Shown here piece after piece: positions 5,707 through 9,603 of a stretch of DNA of 9,603 bases. The notes under the pieces are model-generated. The model did not search any database. It saw only the letters and a list, made by a program, of their open reading frames with translations, and was not told the origin of the DNA. The position numbers were made by a program, and so were the translations under genes. Origin of the DNA: JBQLZQ01 sp052168355. GTDB taxonomy: Bacteria > Pseudomonadota > Alphaproteobacteria > DSM-16000 > Inquilinaceae. The DNA is taken from NCBI GenBank assembly GCA_052168355.1, contig JBQLZQ010000057.1, forward strand, positions 1 to 9,603. The letters run 5' to 3'. Within the stretch, counting starts at the first letter, position 1. The number at the start of each line of letters is the position of its first letter.

Positions 5707-7782
5707 TCAGCCCTTGCGCTCGATCAGCAGATTGCCCAGCCGGTCGATGGTCGCACGCATGTCAGGATCGACAAAGATGGTCGTGTCGGGCTGTTCCAGA
5801 AGGGCCGGTCCCTCGATCCGCGACCCGACGGCAAGGTCGAGCCGCGCATAGACCGCCGCGTCGTGCCAGGCCCCGTCGGCATAGACGCGCCGGGCGCCGG
5901 TGCGCGCCGAGTTCCCGTCCCCGGTCGCCTTGGGCGCCAGGAGTTCCAGCGCGAATTTCGGCCGGCGGCCGATGACCGATGTCCGCAGGTTCAGCACCCG
6001 CACGCCGATACCGTCCAGCAGGGTGCCATAGGCCGCGCGGTAGGCGGTCTCAAACGCGGCGGCCAGCCGCGCGGCGGTGAACCCGACTGCGCGATCGTCA
6101 TGGGCGGCGAAGGGCACCGCCACGGTGTGGGTCTGGCCGACATAGGACATGTCGAATTCGAAGACCGTGTCGATCCTCTCGAACGGCACGTCGGCCCGCT
6201 TCAACAGCGCCCGGCCGGACTCCGCGGTACGCGCCATCTCCGCCTCGATGGCCGGCTCGTCCAGCGACGCCACCAGGCCGTTGAGCGTATGGACAAAATC
6301 GTGCCGCATGTCGGCGATGACGCAACCGAGCGCGCTGGTCACCCCCGGATAGGGCGGCACCAGGGCGCGGCTGAGACCCACCTCGCGAATCAGCGCACCG
6401 GCATGAAGCGCGCCGCCGCCGCCGAACGGCATGGCGACGAACTTCTTGGGGTCATGGCCGCGCTCGACGGACACCAGCCGGATGGCACCGGCCATGCGCG
6501 AGTTGGCGACGCGGATGATCGCCTCGGCGGCATCGACCGTCATCAGGCCCAGCGGTTCGCCGACATGCGCCGCGATGGCCCGTTCCGCCGCCGCCACGTC
6601 CAAACGGTCCAGCTTGCCGCCGATGGGCCGATCGGCGTTGATCCGCCCCAGCACCACATTGGCATCGGTCACCGTCGGCCGGTCGTTGCCCAGCCCATAG
6701 CAGGCGGGCCCCGGATCGGAGCCCGCGCTTTCCGGGCCGATCTGCAGCAGACCGCCCCGGTCGACCCAGGCGATGGACCCGCCGCCCGCGCCGATGGTCG
6801 TGATCTCGATCATCGGCGACCGCACCACCATGCCGAAATCGATGGCCGTCTGCGGCGACAGCACGCTTTGCCCCTCGGCGACCAGCGACACGTCGAAGCT
6901 GGTGCCGCCCATGTCGCAGGTGATGACGTTGGGGAAGCCGGCCGTGGTGGCGATGTGGGCGCCGGCGATGACCCCGGCGGCGGGGCCGGACAGGGCCGTG
7001 CGGATGGGCAGGCCGCGGGCCGTTTCCACGGACATGACGCCGCCGTTGGACTGGACGATCAGGATCTCGCCGCCGAAGCCGCCTTGCGCCAGCCCGTCCT
7101 CCAGCCGCTGCAGATAGCTGGCCACGACGGGCTGCAGATAGGCGTTGAGGCTGGTCGTCGACGCCCGCTCGAATTCCCGGATCTCCGGCAGGATCCGCGA
7201 CGAGGCGTTGACGTACGGATTTGGCCAACACGCCTTCACCGCCTCCAGCGCCGTCGTTTCGTTGGCCGGGTTGGCGTAGGCGTTGATAAAGACCACGGAC
7301 ACCGACTCCGCCCCCCGGTCCAGCAGGGTCCTGGCCGCTGCCGCGACCTCGGCCGGATCGACCGGCGTGCGGACGGTGCCGTCAGCCAGGGTCCGTTCCG
7401 CCACCTCCAGCCGAAGATCGCGCGGGATCACCGGCTCGAAAGTGCCCCACAGCCCCCAGGTCTGGGGCCGGTCGCGGCGGCGCATCTCCAGCACGTCCCG
7501 AAAACCGGCGGTGGTGATGATCCCCGACCGCGCGCCCTTGCGCTCCAGCAATGCGTTGGTGCCCACCGTGGTCCCGTGCACGACCGTCGCCACCTGACCC
7601 AGATCGTCGACCTTGGCGCGGATGCCGTCGAGGAACCCGATCGATTGGTTGCCCCGGGTCGACGGCACCTTGGCCACGTCGCACCGTCCGGCCGCCTCGT
7701 CGTAAAAGAAAACATCGGTGAAGGTGCCGCCGACATCGACACCGATCATGGTGCGGGCGCCGCCCGGCCCCTTGGCGCTCAT
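5707..7782 (-). CDS. hyuA: HyuA: hydantoinase/5-oxoprolinase family ATP-dependent subunit A
   Basis: The nucleotide-binding subunit of an ATP-dependent cyclic amidase or related carboxylase, 691 residues, the usual HyuA length. The actin-like ATPase signatures are intact: GVDVGGTFTD (14-23), GTTVGTNALLERKGA (70-84), CDMGGTSFD (289-297), GAGGGSIAWVD (331-341), GPESAGSDPGPACYG (349-363) and FGGGGALHAG (453-462). The order is Hydant_A_N (about 12-190), Hydantoinase_A (about 205-490) and a C-terminal beta-rich domain. It partners HyuB. The ATG at 7782 overlaps the hyuB stop as ATGA; a second ATG at 7749 is closer to the conserved block, but the overlap favours 7782. The frame is also open far upstream inside hyuB, which is a GC-driven shadow and not a fusion. 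The substrate is not readable: hydantoins, 5-oxoproline, and acetone- or acetophenone-type carboxylation are all family options. Confidence 0.93.
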   Translation of the reverse strand: MSAKGPGGARTMIGVDVGGTFTDVFFYDEAAGRCDVAKVPSTRGNQSIGFLDGIRAKVDDLGQVATVVHGTTVGTNALLERKGARSGIITTAGFRDVLEMRRRDRPQTWGLWGTFEPVIPRDLRLEVAERTLADGTVRTPVDPAEVAAAARTLLDRGAESVSVVFINAYANPANETTALEAVKACWPNPYVNASSRILPEIREFERASTTSLNAYLQPVVASYLQRLEDGLAQGGFGGEILIVQSNGGVMSVETARGLPIRTALSGPAAGVIAGAHIATTAGFPNVITCDMGGTSFDVSLVAEGQSVLSPQTAIDFGMVVRSPMIEITTIGAGGGSIAWVDRGGLLQIGPESAGSDPGPACYGLGNDRPTVTDANVVLGRINADRPIGGKLDRLDVAAAERAIAAHVGEPLGLMTVDAAEAIIRVANSRMAGAIRLVSVERGHDPKKFVAMPFGGGGALHAGALIREVGLSRALVPPYPGVTSALGCVIADMRHDFVHTLNGLVASLDEPAIEAEMARTAESGRALLKRADVPFERIDTVFEFDMSYVGQTHTVAVPFAAHDDRAVGFTAARLAAAFETAYRAAYGTLLDGIGVRVLNLRTSVIGRRPKFALELLAPKATGDGNSARTGARRVYADGAWHDAAVYARLDLAVGSRIEGPALLEQPDTTIFVDPDMRATIDRLGNLLIERKG

Positions 7783-9521
7783 GATGCGGATCCCGACACC
7801 ATCCGGGCGCGCAGGCGGTCCGTCTCCGCGCTGTCGACCGCGCCGTCGCCAGTCAGCGCCACGCCATAGCGCGCCGCAGCCGCCTCGGCGCTGACATAGC
7901 CGCGGCCGACGTCGCGGGCGACCGCCTCCGGGTCGCGCTCGGCGGCCGGGCCGTAGCCGCCGCCGCCGGGGCTTTCCAGACGGATGCGCTGGCCTCGGGC
8001 CAGACTGATCCCGACCATCTTGGAGGCCATCGGCGGCTGGTGCCACCCGTCGGCCTGCTGATACGCAAAGCGGTTGGGTGCCGCCTGGTCTCCGCCGACG
8101 ACGCCGTTGGGGGCGAACCTTCCGCGCTCCCCGAACAGAAAACAGTCGGCCTTTTCCTCCAGCAGTTCGAGCTCGTAGACCGCGCCCAACCCGCCCCGAT
8201 GGCGGCCGGGCCCGCCGGAATCGGGCCGCAGCGCCCATTGGGTGAACATGACGGGATAGGCCGCCTCCAGGATCTCGACGGGGGGGATGGTGGCGGTTGA
8301 AATGGGTGCGTTGCCGTGGTTGAGCCCGTCGCCGACCGGGCTGCCGCCGTGCCCGCCGCCGAAAAAGCTGAACATGACCCAGCGGCGCCCGTCGGCGCGA
8401 TGGCCGGCCAGCGACACCGCGTTGATGGTGCCATAGGCGTTGGCGTTGGTGATCTCGGGCCGGATCTGTGCGAAGGCGGAGAACACCACGTCGATGATGC
8501 GCAGGATGGTTTCGGTATAGCCGCCGACCGGCTTTGGCGCCCTGGCCGCCAGCAAGGTCTCGTCGGGGATCACGAACTCGATCGGCTCCAGCACCCCGGC
8601 ATTGGCGGGGACCTCGCGAAAGATGTGCTTCAGCGCGACATAGCAACTGGCCACCGTGGTCGACAGCGCGATGTTGACCGGCCCGGCGCATTGCGGCGAC
8701 GAGCGCGAGAAATCCCACCGCATCCGGTCGCCCTCGATGGTCACGTCCAGCGCGATCTTCAGCGGTTCGTCGACGATGCCGTCATTGTCCAGCCAATCCT
8801 CCGCCGACCACGTCCCGTCGGGCAGATCGGCGATGTTGGCCCGCATCAGCCGCGCGGCGCGAACCTTGAGTTCGGCCATGGCCTCGGACACCGTCGCCGC
8901 GCCGTAGTCGTCGAGCAGATCGGACAGGCGGCGGGCGCCCAGCTTGAGCGCGTTGATCTGACCGTTGAGGTCGCCCCAGGCGCTGCCCGGCAGCCGGCTG
9001 TTGGCCAGGATGATGTCGACCACGTCGCGGCGCAGGTCGCCCGCCGCGTAAAGCCTTACCGGGGGGATCAGCATGCCTTCCTGGAAACACTCGGTGGCCA
9101 CCGGGTTGTAGTTGCCGGGCACGTTGCCGCCGACATCGTGCCAATGGCCGACCGACGCCAGCCAGCAGAACAGGACCCCGTCGCGGTAGTAGGGCCGCAC
9201 CAGGCGAAAGTCGCTGAGGTGGGTGCCGCCGTCGTACGGATCGTTGAAGATGAAGACGTCGCCGTCGCGGACATCCGCGCCGAAGCGGTCGATCACCGCC
9301 TTGACCGCGAACGACATGGCGCCGACAAAGATCGGCAATCCCGACTTGCCCTGGATCAGGGTCTCGCCGGTTGTCGCGTGATAGAGCCCGTGAGACGCAT
9401 CGTGCGCCTCGGCGATGATCGGGTTGAAAGCGCTGCGGAACAGCGTCGCGTCCATTTCATCGGCGATCTGCTCCAGGCGGCCCTTAAGAACCGCCAGCGT
9501 AACGGCGTCGATCGTCGCCAC
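7779..9521 (-). CDS. hyuB: HyuB: hydantoinase/5-oxoprolinase family subunit B
   Basis: The second subunit of the HyuAB complex, 580 residues from the GTG at 9521. It opens with the typical IDAVTLAVLKGRLEQIADEM. Conserved blocks follow: NDPYDGGTHLSD (93-104), HDVGGNVPGNYNP (128-140), the Gly/His-rich GGGHGG (388-393), RPDSGGPGRHRGGLG (432-446) and the C-terminal SPGGGGYG (517-524). In the family this subunit forms the amidohydrolase/carboxylase core that receives the HyuA-activated substrate. The frame continues upstream to ATG codons at 9536 and 9542, adding 5 or 7 residues. GTG 9521 is preferred because AGGGAG lies 6 bases before it and homologues begin near this block; 9542 remains possible. 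Here hyuB precedes hyuA, and their ATGA overlap implies coupled, roughly equal synthesis. It also overlaps the end of the partial gene upstream. Confidence 0.92.
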   Translation of the reverse strand: MATIDAVTLAVLKGRLEQIADEMDATLFRSAFNPIIAEAHDASHGLYHATTGETLIQGKSGLPIFVGAMSFAVKAVIDRFGADVRDGDVFIFNDPYDGGTHLSDFRLVRPYYRDGVLFCWLASVGHWHDVGGNVPGNYNPVATECFQEGMLIPPVRLYAAGDLRRDVVDIILANSRLPGSAWGDLNGQINALKLGARRLSDLLDDYGAATVSEAMAELKVRAARLMRANIADLPDGTWSAEDWLDNDGIVDEPLKIALDVTIEGDRMRWDFSRSSPQCAGPVNIALSTTVASCYVALKHIFREVPANAGVLEPIEFVIPDETLLAARAPKPVGGYTETILRIIDVVFSAFAQIRPEITNANAYGTINAVSLAGHRADGRRWVMFSFFGGGHGGSPVGDGLNHGNAPISTATIPPVEILEAAYPVMFTQWALRPDSGGPGRHRGGLGAVYELELLEEKADCFLFGERGRFAPNGVVGGDQAAPNRFAYQQADGWHQPPMASKMVGISLARGQRIRLESPGGGGYGPAAERDPEAVARDVGRGYVSAEAAAARYGVALTGDGAVDSAETDRLRARMVSGSAS

Positions 9522-9603
9522 CGGTGTCTCCCTCATCGGCATTCTCGTTGGTATCGGGGTCGTAGCGGCGTCCGGTGTCGAGCAGGTCGGCGGTGCCGAG
9601 CAC
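9484..9603 (-). CDS. C-terminal end of an unidentified upstream operon gene (partial)
   Basis: A frame open from the window edge on the minus strand ends with TAA at 9484-9486, giving 39 residues beginning VLGTADLLDTGRRYDP and then rich in Asp, Glu and Gly. This reads more like protein than the other two minus frames, which are Pro/Arg-rich. If real, it overlaps the start of hyuB by 38 bases (GTG 9521) and would be the gene before it in the operon. The fragment is too short to name and may be a chance frame. Confidence 0.4.
   Translation of the reverse strand: MLGTADLLDTGRRYDPDTNENADEGDTGGDDRRRYAGGS

Noticed and set aside
5632..7869. Open plus-strand frame of 745 codons opposite hyuA
   Set aside because: Its product is His/Arg/Gly/Asp-rich low-complexity sequence with no family motif, and it lies antisense to a fully conserved HyuA. 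It follows from the high GC content.
7783..8718. hyuA frame open for 312 codons upstream, suggesting a longer or fused HyuA
   Set aside because: The translated extension is Arg/Gly/Pro-rich and unrelated to HyuA, while the other frame is conserved HyuB. The ATGA overlap at 7779-7782 marks the true junction.

Overview
The window is GC-rich (roughly two thirds G+C), with codons strongly biased to G/C in the third position and long spurious open frames opposite most genes. The protein families and base composition fit an alphaproteobacterium of the Rhodospirillales type; that placement is an inference from style, not from a marker gene. No rRNA, tRNA, CRISPR array, insertion sequence or integrase was seen.

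The left part (1-3838) is an envelope-related stretch. A periplasmic LysM plus YkuD L,D-transpeptidase, whose signal peptide is cut by the window edge, runs rightward. It converges on a tiny Lpp/OprI-like alanine-rich lipoprotein across a perfect 16-bp hairpin that can terminate both. The lipoprotein ends in lysine and the transpeptidase has the architecture of the E. coli ErfK/YbiS/YcfS group, which attaches Lpp to peptidoglycan, so the pair looks like an enzyme and its substrate. Leftward genes follow for a ten-helix EamA/DMT-type exporter and for a lipoprotein in which an N-terminal domain of unknown function is fused to a trypsin-like protease with an intact His-Asp-Ser triad and no PDZ domain.

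The right part (3839-9603) is a compact leftward catabolic operon. In transcription order it holds the tail of an unidentified gene, hyuB, hyuA, an isochorismatase-fold protein and a class III (CaiB/BaiF) CoA-transferase. hyuB and hyuA overlap by ATGA, hyuA and the next gene are 4 bases apart, and the CoA-transferase follows after 19 bases. HyuA/HyuB enzymes use ATP to open cyclic amides such as hydantoins or 5-oxoproline, or act in related carboxylases. An isochorismatase-fold amidase commonly handles the ring-opened carbamoyl product, as in creatinine degradation. Here, however, that protein has glycine where the nucleophilic cysteine should be, so the pathway cannot be read off by simple analogy and the substrate stays unknown.

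The most notable points are the transpeptidase/Lpp-like pair, the cysteine-less isochorismatase-fold protein inside a hydantoinase operon, the lipoprotein-protease fusion, and a G7 tract forming the ribosome binding site of that protease. I do not see a clearly new defence or mobile system.
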